From Amblyornis subalaris (Eukaryota > Chordata > Aves > Passeriformes > Ptilonorhynchidae): DNA of 64,000 nucleotides. The first letter of the stretch is position 1. Every line of letters begins with the position of its first letter. This document shows positions 23,346 to 47,021 of the stretch, piece after piece. Below the pieces are notes generated by a model that saw only the letters and a list, made by a program, of their open reading frames with translations, was not told the DNA's origin and did not search any database. The position numbers were made by a program, and so were the translations under genes. The stretch covers positions 3,839,718 through 3,903,717 of the forward strand of contig JACAXG010000068.1 in assembly GCA_018881555.1 (NCBI GenBank), in the 5' to 3' direction.

Positions 23346-25715
23346 AGCTCAGCAGCACCTTGTGCCCATCAAGGGACAAACAGACTGTATGGAAACACTG
23401 TGCCCTCAGATGAGATGTGCTGAACAAATGCTTTTTTTTCTGGATTGAATTTCAAAGTGACTTTGAGAAAAAACAAACTTCCTTCGTGACCCTTCCCATC
23501 CCACTCAGCTAACAAGGGCCCAATGAAATACAAAGAGTCTGAAAAAAAAAAACCTCAGTGTATTTTTTTTCCAAGTTAGTGTAAAAAGAATAAAAGATGC
23601 CAAATTTTCTGCTTGGTTTTATAGAGGGTATATAAACACAAACCAGACTGTATGGAAGCAAACACCATGTGTTTGCATCCAGCGTGCCGTGCTGGGATTG
23701 GCTGCTTCTATAGAAGATGGCTTTTTTTTTTTAAAAAATCTTGCTACTAGATGTCTTGCAGCAGGCTGTTGATGTGAAGCATTTTTGTGGAGAACTATTT
23801 ATGAATCTCTTACACTACAGATAATGTTGCCTTATCAGGGAGTACAAGGCCCACAAGGGCTCAATATCCCTGAATGCCATAAAGGGCCTATGGGAATGTC
23901 TTCCCCAGGAGACTTCTGTCTCTTCCTGTTGGCCCCAGGCAAGGGTCATTAGTCCTTGAAATCAGGACAACCAGTTGTGTTTGGCTATGGCNACACCCTT
24001 TCCTTGCCTTCAGTCTCTTACCTTTTTTTTTAATGGTTGCTTGTAGGATTTTTTTATAACAAAATTTTAAAGAAAATAGCCTAATGTTTATATAAAAGTT
24101 TGTAGAAATTGTTTTGAAATAATAAAAAAAATAATCTACTTTTTTAATTTCCTCAGATTTATTTTTTCAATCCCTTTGTGTTTCCTTTGGCCGGGCATTT
24201 CTCTAGAGAAGCTGTTTTATATGATTCATATTCTGAACTGAAGCAGAGTTAGCTACAGTGNGTTACAGGTTTCTTCTAGTTCTATAGCAGCTGTTATAGA
24301 GGGTAAAGATATTTATGGTTTTCTCATAACTTTTTTAGGATTTTTTTAAATAGAATTATTTATAGTTTCTGAAATGGCTGCTTTCTCATTTGGTAACTTT
24401 TATCCTTTTTATGTAAAACACTAATATAATGAGTCTCTGTGAAAACTATTTAAGCTTTATTCTGTGAATTTCAATTATGAATTCAAGGCAATAACTTCTG
24501 TATGCAAAGTTGGATGCATAAATATGATTGAAGTAGGGAAAAGAAGACTATTTCTAGGCTGTAATATATTACAATCAGTCCTATAGAGCTATATATTATA
24601 TATTTTACTGAGAAATATACAGATGAGAATGGAAAGGCTGGAGTTAGTTCTTCAGCAGCCTTATGGTGTGCAAGAGGCTTTTGATCTTGTTTGTGCTGCT
24701 GTTTGTCCAGTGTCTTGTGTAGGGCACCAGGGGCTTGTGCTNGGGAAGGCACCTGGGAGCAGCCGGAGCCGGGGGGCTCCGTGTCCCTGTCCCGGCTCCT
24801 GGAAGCGGCTGCGGTCAGGATGTGCCGGNTTTGATCCACAGAGTCGGAGCAGAGATCCCCACCTGGGGTTGCTCCTGGAAGCAAGCGTTGGAAGCTTGCA
24901 GCNTGCAGCTGATAACTTTGTTTGGGGCAGCAGTCCCTGCGGTGCTGTGCCGAGTCCTGCCTCTTGTGGAAAGCTGGATCTGAGGTCTGCCTGGGTGGCA
25001 TCTCCCACTGGGAAGCACTGAGCTTTCATAGGGGCGAGCTGTGAACCCCTGGCTGTGGATCTTTTTTAACCCCCTGTACCTGGCTCCTACCTCCACTGAG
25101 AGTGGGACCAACCCCCCTGTCCCCCAGAGCAAAGGGTGATGTGTGTGTCCAGTGCCTCCGTGTCAGGACGGCGTTACAGAACTCTGAGCGAGTCGGGTCC
25201 TCCTGCGGCTCTGGGTCTGGTGTGGTTTGACACAAAAATTGAGTGTAGGTCCCCAAACCGAGNACCTGAGTGGGCAGCACGAAAACAGCAAAGGCTGTTT
25301 GGAAATCTCGTGGCTCCTGAAGCCTCCTTACTTTGCTTTGCTGTAGGCTTGAGGCCAGATCCAGAGAAGCGATAGAAAAAAGCTCGTCCCCTCTTCGGGG
25401 CGAGGCAGGAACACGGGGCGTGTGTTGAGACATCGGTGGCAGAGGAGAGGTCCTCCTCCGGGTGACTCACTTGATCCCAGTACAAGTGTGTTCGGGGAAA
25501 CTGTGGGCCCTAGGAAGCTCTCAAAGCTGCACAGAGTTCACTGGAGGCTGGGAAGGAGAGGGAGGACTGCTGCCTGTGGACAGCACTACCAGGAAGGCAG
25601 AAGCCACGACTGCTTCTCGGGATATTTAGATTCTCTTGTGTAATTGCTCTTGGGGTTTTTCCACTGTTACTGGTTTTTATTTTTTTTTCCCTCAAATAAA
25701 TGGTACTTTCTAAAA
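23346..25715 (+). other. SDC4: SDC4 3' UTR with alternative poly(A) signals
   Basis: AATAAA hexamers occur at 23589-23594, 24121-24126 and 25695-25700. The stretch 24,000-24,610 is very A/T-rich with many ATTTA-like elements, typical of unstable, regulated mRNAs. Use of the last signal would give a 2.35-kb 3' UTR, close to the human size as I recall it; the middle signal would give about 0.8 kb. Which are used cannot be decided from sequence alone. Confidence 0.55.
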
Positions 25716-28001
25716 CTGGCTTTTTGGACTGTTTCTGATCTGAAATTACTTTTGGGAGCTGGATAACTGGGAGCTCGTGTTTATGTTTATGTAACTTCTT
25801 GGTTTACNGAAGAGGGAGGCACGCTGGGACCTGGCTCGGTGGCCTGCAGCTCAAAGGGGCTTTGTCAGTGGCTCCCGAGCTGTCTCTGGTGCCTGACCCA
25901 CGACTGATTCCCATAGGACCGGTGTCCCTGGGTCTCTGGAGCTGCTCGGCTCCTCCAGGCAAGTAAAGCAGACAGCACAGCACCATGAGGTGAGCCTGTC
26001 CTGTCTCTGGTGATCAGTTTTGTGATGGCACGTTGAGAGGGCTGTCCCCTTGCGGTTGTAAGGGACAGAGGGAGGTAGAAAGAGGCCTGTGCCTGTCCCC
26101 TCAAACTAGAGAGCGATGTGCTGGGTGCCTTCCTCAGCCAAGTTTCAGGCCAACCCTGTTTAACCAATGTCAGCCTTCCAATGGTGCAGAGCTGATCAAC
26201 TGCTCTAGGACTAAGTCCACTGGTGCCTTCATGCTGTTTGGGACTAAAACACCTGCTCCTTTAGGCAGGACCTGCAGGAAGCTGTTCAAGCCCCTCTGCT
26301 CTGCCAGCTTGGTGCTCTCAATGGACAGGACCCCTCTCTGTCCCCGGGCAGGTGGGAGAGGAGCTGCTGTAGGGGGAGCAGGGCTGCTTGCTGGGGACAG
26401 TGCTGAGGCTCCTCAGAAGTGCTGTGTTTAAATGGATTATCATCCTCGAGAAAATCTAATTCCCTTCTCCCTGGCGGGAATTCCTGCTCCAGGTGGTTTG
26501 GATTAGCATGGACAGAGGAAACAAATTGGGACTAGTACACAGGCTCCCTCGGGGTGAGGGAGTAGCACATGCTCGTTCTGCTTGCTCCTTGTTGCCTGCT
26601 CTNTGCCAGGTGTGCTCTGGAAGGTCCTCTGAGAATCTGCTCCTGTCCTGAGAAAAGCAGAGCCACGTGCTTCCCTGCGCTCCGTGGGAGCTGCTGTTTG
26701 TCAGTGCATTGGTGACATACTCCTGATCTCNATGTTCTTGTGCCTCATGTGGCTGTGACGCGTTCTTGGATGTGCTGCTTGGAACAACCTATGTTTGTCT
26801 TTTTTGTCTCTTTTTTTTTTTTTTCCTTTTTTTCTCTCCTGGGCTTCGTCTCTTGGTTGCAAGAATCCTGTGTACTTTCCAAAACTGCCCTCAGCGTAAC
26901 AGCGCCTTGTTTTTGNAAAGCAATCTGGATGGGTAGTCTGCAAATCCCCAGAGCACAGGCCTGGCTGCCTGCCTGTCCTCGCAGAGCCCTGNTTCCTGAG
27001 ATGGATTTGTCACCATTCCCTCTTTCTGCCCTTCTGACCAGCTTGCCTCTACCTGGTGTGTGCTGAGAGGCACTAATGCCTTGAGAATTCCTGGTTTTCA
27101 TCTCTGACCCCACAGATGGCTCTTGGTTGTTTTTCTTCTTGGTGCTGCTCTGGTTTTAAAATGAAAACTCTGAGGATCTGCTTCACCTGGCTCGAAAATA
27201 GCCGGAACTCTCCCACATACTGAAGTGATCGAGTGGCTGGGGCAGGTCTGTCCTTCCCAAATGTTCCCTGCATGAAGGACATGGAAGACCTGGAAAATTA
27301 AACGTAACCTTGCTGATCCCTTTTGCTTTATGGCTTCAGGGGCGTTTTGAGGTGCAGTTCATGGGTCCCTTGTTTTGCAGTGTGAGCTGAGGCGCTGGGC
27401 CGTGTGCTGTGCTATGTGCCAGAGGTGCCACAATGGGTCACAGCAATGGTGTGCAGTAGTGTTGGTGACTGCGGTGCCTGTCCCCAACACCTGGAACCCA
27501 CAGAGCCTGGGAGGGCACAATTCCTTGACCCTGGAGATATGGCGTTTCCCATGAGCATCCCATGAGTCTCCCAGCCCCTGGGTGCTGAGTCAGGTGTACA
27601 ACTGGGCTCCCTGTGGCTGCAGACAGGGGCAGGGTGAGCCCAGGGGATGGGGGTCCTGGTACAGCCCTCCTCTGCCCACAGGGGCTGGAGTGGGGGATCA
27701 CTGGGCTCCCAGTTAGCTGGATAAGGTGGGACTGTGTGGGAGGTAACAGAGCCGGCTCTCCTCGGGCTGCNGGGGTATGCCATGTGAAAACCCTCCTTCT
27801 CTCGGTATCAGTGGGTGCAGGTGACCCTTCACTGCAGGGATGTTTCCATACTTGGGGCTAAAACCTTTCAGCTCCTCCTTCCCCCTCCTCTGTCCCATCT
27901 TGCTTGGTGCCAGTCATGGTGCAAGCCCAAAGCTTTGTTGTCTTTGGGGAGTCCAAGCCTGTCACCCGTCCCAAAGTGTCTCCTCGAGGGTTGTGTTTCA
28001 T

Positions 28002-28165
28002 AGAATCACAGCATGGTTTGGGTTGAAGGGGACCCTAAAGGGCGATCCTCCACCACCCCTGCCAGGGGCAGGGACACCTTCCGCTAGACCAGGTTGCTCC
28101 AACACTGGCCTTGAACACTTCCAGGGATGGGACAGCCACGATTTCTTCCCGGAACACCGCCCCTG
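28002..28165 (-). mobile_element. CR1 LINE 3' fragment, antisense
   Basis: It begins with ATAGAATCACAGCATGGTTT, then GGGTTGAAGGGGACC, CCCCTGCCAGGGGCAGGGAC, CTAGACCAGGTTGCTC and CTTGAACACTTCCAGGGATG. This is the reverse complement of the conserved 3' end of avian CR1, so the element points leftward, with its 3' end near 28,002. The copy is short (5'-truncated, as most CR1 are) and runs directly into the GC-rich block. Confidence 0.92.
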
Positions 28166-28257
28166 CCCTTCCCCGGCGCCCGGCCCGGCCCGGCCCCGCT
28201 CGCCGCGCGTCTGCTGCCCCCTCCTGGGCACCCCCGGCACCGCGGCCGGGACCGCCG

Positions 28258-28485
28258 GGACCCCCGCTCCCCCCGCTCCCCCCGCTGCCCCCGCTCCCCC
28301 CGGCTCCTCCGGCTCCCNCCGCTGCCCCCGCTCCCCCCGGCTCCTCCGGCTCCCCCCGCTCCCCCCGCTGCCCCCGCTCCCCCCGCTGCCCCCGCTGCCC
28401 CCGCTCCCCCCGCTGCCCCCGCTGCCCCCGCTCCCCCCGGCTCCTCCGGCTCCCCCCGCTCCCCCCGCTCCCCGCTGCCTCCCGC
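28258..28485. repeat. GC minisatellite of 9-bp units (CCGCTGCCC / CCGCTCCCC)
   Basis: About 25 near-identical 9-mers alternate CTGCCCCCG and CTCCCCCCG, with a higher-order block GGCTCCTCCGGCTCC recurring three times (near 28,302, 28,338 and 28,438). The minus strand carries regularly spaced G-runs of five to six, i.e. strong G-quadruplex potential. It lies in a CpG-rich block of about 28,150-28,560. Confidence 0.9.
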
Positions 28486-31400
28486 CGGGGAGGGGATTTT
28501 TTAGGGGGCGTCCCTGCTGGTTACAGGCTGCCCGACCCGGCGGGAGGGAATTCCTCGGCGGCAGCGGGTTCTACCACAGGACTGCGGTCTGCAATCGCAG
28601 TAGTGGTGGTGAAGCCTGCTGGAGGCGGAGAGTTTGTTTTCTCCTTTTTTCACCTTTCCCACACCTTTTGTTTCTCCTTTTCCTCTTTTACCCCCTTTTT
28701 CCTCCTTTCCTCCCCCATTTTATCTTCCTCCTCCTCCTCCTGCCNTCCCCCTGCCCCTTTCACCCCGTGGGGTTTGGCATGGGCAGGGATGGATACGAGT
28801 CCCCATGGATGTCCCCATGGCTCTGCCCAGCCGGGCTGCTGTGAAGGTCCGGGGTGCTGAGGGTGTTCCCAGTGCCAAAGGCACCGGCTCACCTGCGGGC
28901 CCTGCCCTTGCTGCCANAGAGTCACCTTGGGCAGGGGGGAGGCTTGGGGCATTTTGCCCAGTATTGGAGGGAAAAGACCCGGCTTTTAATCTTAGGCTGG
29001 TTATTTTGGGGAAGCGGGGGGTGCAGGAGGTGGTCTGGCTGCTCCAGGCGCATGGAAGGGAACAATGGAGCCACTGTGCAGCCAAATGCCCCAGCTCCTG
29101 TCAGAAAGGTCCAGCAAGGGGTTTTCAGCACGTTTCTATTCCCCTGCTCAGGTATAATTACACGNGGGAACAAAGAGCCCTTCAAACCCATCCGCTCCCC
29201 CAGCACAGCCCGGGGCTGTGGGCACACACACGTGTCGGCTCCCGGCGGGGTGCAAGGGGACAGTGCCCGTGGACACCTGCAAAAGCAGCACAGCAGGGCT
29301 GGTGACACCGGGCAGGGGCATGGGAGCAAACCCTGGGTGCATCCTCAGCTTCCCTGGAAGCCACAGCTGGAGTGGGGAAGGCTCCTTTCCCAGAGCCACA
29401 CTCCTGGTGAGCAGCCCAAGGCAGAAAGCAAAGAGCAAATCTCACCCTGCCTCTCGCTGTTCATGCAGGCATTCGCTGGAGGGGGTTTGATGAGGTGCCT
29501 TTTCTTCTGCCTCTGGCCAAGTCTGCTGCAGAGGTGAGAGGCACTGGTGGGACAGCTGGGGCTTCACCCCTAAGCTGTCCTAGCCCAAACCAGCCGGGGC
29601 AGGAGGCTGGATTTAGCAGGGCGTGGGGCAGGGGGTGCGTGCAGCCGGGGTGCCAGTGTGCTCCCTGCACGGTGCTGCAAGGGCCCTCCTGCTCCCCACA
29701 GTGCTCTGGGCAAAGCCACACCGGGGTCCTGCCGAGCCCCACAGCCCTGGGGCTATGGATGAGCACCCAGGGGTGCTGCTCAGCTCCTTCATTGGCAGCT
29801 CCCCCAAGGCTGAGTCCTCGCTGGGCTCGCGGGGAGGGAGCTGTGCCCAGTCCTTTCCTTCTCATTGCTGATCTGTGACTGCCTGCCTGGTCTGCACCCT
29901 AATTACTGCAGCACTGCATGGAAATCAGGGCTGTGTTTTTCAAGCCCAGTTGTTTATTTANGCTGTTTAAAAAGCTACTTTCCCTCCCTAGTGAATCCTG
30001 AGAAAACTATCCGTGTGTTTCTTTTGAGAACAGGATNAAAGCAGAGCCAGCAGCCTCCATCCGGCCCTTGCTCACTGGCTCCCCAAACCCCCCAGCAGTG
30101 CTGCAGTGTGGGGCTGACCACAGGGAGCCACGTCCAGCACTGACNCCGCACCCCTAATCAGGCCACCAAGCCCCAGCTTCAGCCTTGGGGCAGTGGTCCA
30201 GCACTGCAGCCCCGAGGGATACTGCTGGCCCCTGGGCTTGGTCCTTCCCTGAACTACAGGGAGTCCGGAGCTGGACAGGAATGAGATTGTTTTCAACTTG
30301 TTTTTAGGGAAAAAAAAAACGCTGACAGAAAGGAAGCCTAATTTCCCACAGGCTTTTTGGCTGCATGGGCAGGGCTGAGTGCCCAGGGCTGTGGGCACGG
30401 AAGCGTGGCAGTCTCTGCCCCTGAACTGCCCATCTCGAGCTGGGGGCTAATGATACCTGCTCCTGGCACTGCTGGTGACGTGGGCACCCACGGGTGCCTC
30501 TGGCTTGCTCTGTCCTTAATGCTATTTGGGTTTATTTCAGTCCAGGCAGCAGGGCCACACGCCTGAGCAGTTCCCGATGCGCTTGAAGCCTCTTGAGCAG
30601 GTAATTGTAATTCCTCAGCAACCCAACACAGCTTATTTTGGCCCCAGCATAGTTTTGCATCCTGAGGCCCAGCTGGGTAACTTATAGCTCTGTCAGAAAA
30701 AGGATAAAGTCAATACAGGGTTTCTGAGCACTGCCCAAATCTATGGCCCTGTGTGCTGGGGCCAGGAGTGCCCTTGGAGGGATGCTTGAGGTAATGGGAC
30801 CCCCCTGGGGTCTGTGGGTAGTGCTGGGACCAGACTTTGCAGGGAGGGGGATTTTATGGCTCATGATGCAGTAAATGGCCCCTTGGTTCAGTCTTGTTGG
30901 CTGAATCCCTTTTGTGCACTGCACCAGCCCTGGGCATCAGTCCTGGGGCACCATATTTTAAAGAAAAGGTTTTTCTCTGCCCCTTTCCCCTGGCTGATGG
31001 TCAGAGCAGCATCCCCATGTCCCCTGTTCTCAAAGGCCATGGACACAGACATTGACACCAAACAGTGTGGGCCATGGGCCCACTGGCCTGACTGGAGGCT
31101 CTGCTCAGGAGGTTAGGGCAGGGACAGCCCCAGGCAAAGGATATAGGGCTGGGGAGACAGGCTGCTCTCCGTGGGTGTCTCCAGCACTGGCTGCAGCAGC
31201 TCATCCTGAGGCAGATTCCCTGGCGATGCTGGCCTGCAGCTCTGTGCTCCTCCACAGGGGATGGACAGGGTCCTGGGAGTGTTGTCACTGCCCTGACCCC
31301 GCTCCNGCCAGGGAGGTGACCAAGTCACAGCAGAGCAGAGGGACCTGCCCTGGGGCTGCCCTTGCCGAGGCAAACACCTCACTGGTACAGAACAGCCCCA

Positions 31401-31816
31401 CTCCTTACAGCTGCCTGGCCAGCTCCTCCCTTGCCCACCTCCTGCACTCAGGGGTTGCAAACCCCCCCTTTAACCAGAGTTTTTGTGGCCTTTCTGCAGG
31501 TGTTGTTGCAAATTGCCCTACAAGGAAGCCAGCCCACCAGCCACCTCACCGCCAAGAGTGGTGTCACCAGTGGTGGATGTGGGGTCAGTGAGCAGGGAAG
31601 GACATTGCCCACCCCCCCCATGTGCCACAGCTGCCCTCTGCTCTCTGAAAAACCCTCAACCACCCCCTGCTGTGTGGTTTGGGGCAAAATGCAGTGCAGT
31701 GACTGCTTAAAAAGCAGCCAAACTCTGATTTGGACAGAAAATGCCCACTGGAGATGGCCAGAGGTGGCCAGGGCAGGATGGGCACGGTCAGTGTGATGAG
31801 TGAGGTGGTGCTCAGT

Positions 31817-31869
31817 GGGCTGGGGCTGGGGCTGGGGCTGGGGTTGGGATTGGGCTGGGCTGGGCTGGC
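31817..31869 (+). repeat. GGGGCT / GGGCT simple repeat
   Basis: Hexamers (TGGGGC) shrink to pentamers (TGGGC) across about 50 bases. The plus strand has at least eight G-triplets or quadruplets spaced by two to three bases, so it could fold as a G-quadruplex. Confidence 0.85.
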
Positions 31870-32279
31870 TTCACTAGATGGCAGCAGCTTCTTTCAAACG
31901 GGCAGCACAATGTCACGCAGCCCAGGCAGGGAGGGAGACCGACCCAAAACGGGCTTAGTGCTCCTCTGGGATATCATGTCACGAAGGGAAAGTCAAGATC
32001 TTATTTTCTTCTTGATGTATTTAAAGGTAATTTTCTCCTCTGGGACCTGAAGTGGCTCCTTGGTGTGGTAGGGCTCCAGGCAGCCCCAGCTGCTCCCTGG
32101 ATACTGGGAGCAGAGGATCCCCATTGCCTTCAAGCCTCACCGTCACCCAGAGATGCTTGTGCAGCACCACGTCTTGCACGAGTCATCCCGAGCATCCTTA
32201 AGGCATTCGATGCTTTTCCTAAATCCTCGGCTCTTGGAGCGATGTGAAGGGCTTTTCACGCTTGATTTTATACCCACGT

Positions 32280-32760
32280 TTCTGGCTGCCTTGGGGACAG
32301 GGACAAGCTCCACGTACAGCCCCGGAGCACGGGACAGAGCAGCCGGACGGGCTCTGCGGGCAGCCCAGCTCGCCGGAGCCGGCGGGACGGTCCGTGTGTC
32401 CCGGACACACGCCGGATTACCGCAGGATCCGGCACAGGCAGGCGCTGCCGACTCGTGAGCGAGAACATGCAACGGGCGGGCTGGCGCCTGTCCGAGACAT
32501 TTGTGTTAATCAGTGATTATGCAAATAAACAGCTCTGCCGCGCTCCCGGCCCCGCCGCGCGACGCGGAGCATATGTTCCCCGTGGCAGGCAAGTGTCTCC
32601 TTCAGGAGCTGCAAAGATCCTCGTTTCCAGTTTGGGACCTGCTGTGAAAAGCAGATTGAAGGCAGCCTGTGGCCGGTGGGGGAAGGCGGGAGCCCCCCGA
32701 GGCCCCCCCAGCCCGGCGGCCGCCACCTCTCCCCTTTCCCCATGTGGCTTGAATTACCGC
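32280..32760. promoter_or_regulatory. CpG-rich block with HNF1/POU/FOX-like motif cluster
   Basis: The block is G+C and CpG-rich but contains an A/T island at 32,500-32,535 with GTTAAT (32505-32510), a perfect octamer ATGCAAAT (32519-32526) and a FOX-type AATAAACA (32524-32531). It lies about 2.3 kb beyond the 3' end of RBPJL. No exon could be assigned, so an enhancer is more likely than a promoter, but this is inference. Confidence 0.35.
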
Positions 32761-34613
32761 GGCTGTTTGCTCAATCCATCAGGCTTCGGGAATGAGCCGC
32801 TCGGTGCTTTCTTGGCCTCTCCATCCAGCGAAGCGCTGCGCTGTAAACATAACAAGGCAGGCCTGTTCCAAGCCCTTGAAGTCAATAAGCAGTGCTCCTC
32901 CTGCCCTTTGGGTCTGGGTTGGTGCTAAATATAACCCAGGGTGCTTTCCATTCATAAAATGTGAATTATGGCTCGGCCTCTGAGGGAGGGGAGCGGGTTG
33001 AGGAGCTTGTGAGCTGCAGACGCTCCCGACGCAGGCAGCAACCAAAAGGTTTGGCCCCATCCTTTCACAGCCCTTCAGCTCTTCACTGAGTAGATGGGAG
33101 GGGGAAATGCTTTTGGGGGAAATATGGGGGATCCTGTTTTAGAGTTGATTGAAGTTTTTTCTTGCATCTCACCCTCAGTTACAGGGCTGGGGTGGATTTG
33201 CTGCGGAGGTGAGTGTAGGGGGTGGTAAGTGTGGGCCGATGGAGTGTCCCAAGCAGCAGTAGTGCAGGAGAAGCCCCCANTGCCCTCACACCTGTATAAG
33301 ATACCTGAGCATTTTCCAGGACAATCTTGTACCACTGATCCCAACACCTAATGAGCACACTGGGACCTGCCACCTGCTCAAGGGACCTGCTTCCTTTTGA
33401 ATCCCTTGTGGGTCTTCATGTGGTTACCCCTGCTCTGTCCTCCAGCCCTTTCCTCCACCAGCCCTTGGCCACTGGCATGTGCTGTAGTGTTCTCCCAGTT
33501 TTTCCACGGCAGCTCCAGATGCAGAGATGTGTCTGCCAACAAATTTTTACCCTCAGTGAGGTTCCTGTTTCAGGGAAGAAGGAACCCCATCTCCTGGTGG
33601 AGTTTTGGGAGGAGCTGTCCCCTGGGAAGCCTCTGGGGACCCAAGTTCTTGTGTTCCCGTGGGAGCCAGGGCCACGTACAAGCTGCAGAGGGGGCAGGCC
33701 AAGACTCCAGGCATGAGTGAGCATCTCCCTGCTGGGTGGTGTGAGGCTGTCGGTCCCCTGCAGCCCCAAACTCAGCATCTGGAGCCACAGTGTGCCAAGG
33801 GGTGCACAAAATGAGGCTGAGGATGGACTGCAGGGCAGTGCTGGCATCTGAAATGTGCTGGATCACAGAAAACATGGAGCTAACCCAGCTGATGGTCCAG
33901 GGATGCTCATGTGTGCATCCTGGGGTGCTGTGGGCCTTGGGGGGCTGTGCTTCCCCTGCTCTCCTGCCCACTGCCCCGAGGTCAGGGCGGGTTGACTACC
34001 ACTGTGGGTCTGGCTGTTGGGTTGCTCCAAACCCCAGCTCAGGACTGCCAGACCAGCAGGTTTCCAGGTACACCATGGGCTTTTGGATGCCACGGAGATC
34101 TAAATAAAGCCATAAGACCCGCTCTGCAAAACACTCGGGTCCAGCTCCAGGAAACCTGGCTGCTTTTTATGGCATCTAAATCAGCAGTTTCCTGCTGATG
34201 CCAGCACTGCATTTCTGCGTGTGTCTAATTGTGTAAAACAACAGAGCTTGGCAGAGCCACGCCAGCTAGGGAGGAGCTGGGTTTCACACTGAAGTTTTTT
34301 TCCTCTCTTTTTCCCTTTTCCTTCTTAAATAACCCCATTTGGGCCNCCAATAAAAAACCAAAACATCTGGTGCTGGGTATTTGGCTGCTGGGAAGCAACT
34401 CCTCATTATGAAAAGCACAGCAGCGATGCAGCGATTCCTGGTATGGATCAGTAACACTTAAGGTCGTGTTCACGCATTATCCCTGTCCCTCCTGGCCTTT
34501 GAATATATGGACTGAGGACACTGAGGGAGCTGTGGTGCTCTGTGCCAGCATGCAGGTAAATCATGCAAGTTAGTAAAAAGCACTTGAATCAGTAAAGAGT
34601 CCTTCAAGCCTGA

Positions 34614-34619
34614 TTTATT
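34614..34619 (-). other. RBPJL: RBPJL poly(A) signal
   Basis: AATAAA on the minus strand (plus strand TTTATT), about 200 bases beyond the stop codon, followed by a T/G-rich stretch on the minus strand. It predicts a short 3' UTR from 34,815 to about 34,595. Confidence 0.7.
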
Positions 34620-34815
34620 GATGTTCTCATGTGAGATCTCAGCAGGGTAAGATGCTGCCGTGACAAAGACAAGTCAGTGAATCACAGGAACATGGTGGGT
34701 NTTTGATGAGTGGGGAGGACCCTTAGGCAGGGCCACCCCGAGCCCTTGGTGGGGCACCCCAGCAGGGCTCGGGGCTGTTCCCATTCCCTGGGCCAGCCTC
34801 TGCCTGCCCAGCTTG

Positions 34816-46255
<11,440 letters not shown>

Positions 46256-46261
46256 AACATG

Positions 46262-46548
46262 GGAAGAGACAATAATAATAATAAAGAAACAGAATGAAAA
46301 AGAAAAAATAAAATTAAGAAAAATAAAGAAAGAAAGAAGAAAAAAAAAAGAAAAAATCAAAAGAAGAAAAGAGATAAAAGAGAAAAAAGCAAAAAGATAA
46401 AAACATAAAGAAAAAGGAAAATAAAGAAAAAAGAAAACGGAAAAAAAAAGAAAAAGGGAAAAAATTAAAGAGAAATAAAGAAAAAAAGAGGAAAAATAGA
46501 GAAAAATAAAGAAAAAAGTAAAATAAAAGGAAAATAAAAGTCTAAAAG
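46262..46548. repeat. Purine-rich A/G low-complexity tract (AAAGA / AAATAAAG)
   Basis: Nearly 290 bases on the plus strand consist of A with interspersed G and a few T (GAAAGAAAGAAG, AATAAAGAAAAA). It ends abruptly against the CpG island at about 46,555. The apparent Phe/Ser-rich open frame on the minus strand is a composition artefact. Confidence 0.9.
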
Positions 46549-46841
46549 CAGCAGGCCCCTCCACGCCGGTGAGCTCCTGCCCGCCCCGGGCCGCGCACCC
46601 CTCGGTGCCGGTTCCACCTGCGCGCAGCTCCCGCGGGACCCGCACGGGCACCGCGGCGGGGCGGGGGCGGTGGGAGCCCCCGGGCCCCCCCACGCCGGGA
46701 CAGCGGCCGGACCCCCCCGCTCCCAGCGCTGCCCCGGGGCCGGGCCGTGCCCGCCCCGCCGCCCCCCCGCTGCCCCCGCCCCGTTAAATGCCGCGCGGGG
46801 CCCGCCGCCTCCCGCCGCCGCTGCCGCCGCCGCCGCCCGCA

Positions 46842-46893
46842 CCGCGCCCCGCACCGCCCGCACCGCCCGCACCGCCCGCACCGCCCGCACCGC
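46842..46893. repeat. 9-bp tandem repeat CACCGCCCG in the CpG island
   Basis: At least four perfect copies (CACCGCCCG) sit between 46,852 and 46,893, flanked by imperfect ones. The array lies just upstream of the candidate splice donor at 46,941. Confidence 0.85.
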
Positions 46894-47021
46894 GTACCTG
46901 AGCCAGCAGCGCGGCGGGGAGCGGCTCCGCGGCCGGCACGGGTGAGTGAGGGGCTCCGCGGGCACCGCCGCCCCTGCGGGAAGGGAGAGGACAGGAGAAG
47001 GGTGAGGAGGGTGCGGGTGAG

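Larger units (their letters stand above)
25716..34600. other. Intergenic region between SDC4 and RBPJL (converging 3' ends)
   Basis: The two flanking genes end towards each other here. I find no convincing exon. Named content is a CR1 fragment (28,002), a GC minisatellite (28,258), a GGGGCT repeat (31,817), a CpG-rich block (about 32,280-32,760) and a transcription-factor-motif cluster (32,505). Long proline/alanine-rich open frames at 27.8-28.9 kb are low-complexity artefacts. Confidence 0.55.

Noticed and set aside
27840..28860. Proline/alanine-rich open frames of up to 334 codons on the plus strand
   Set aside because: They are made by a 9-bp GC minisatellite (length divisible by three keeps all frames open), start inside a CR1 fragment, and show no domain or splice support.
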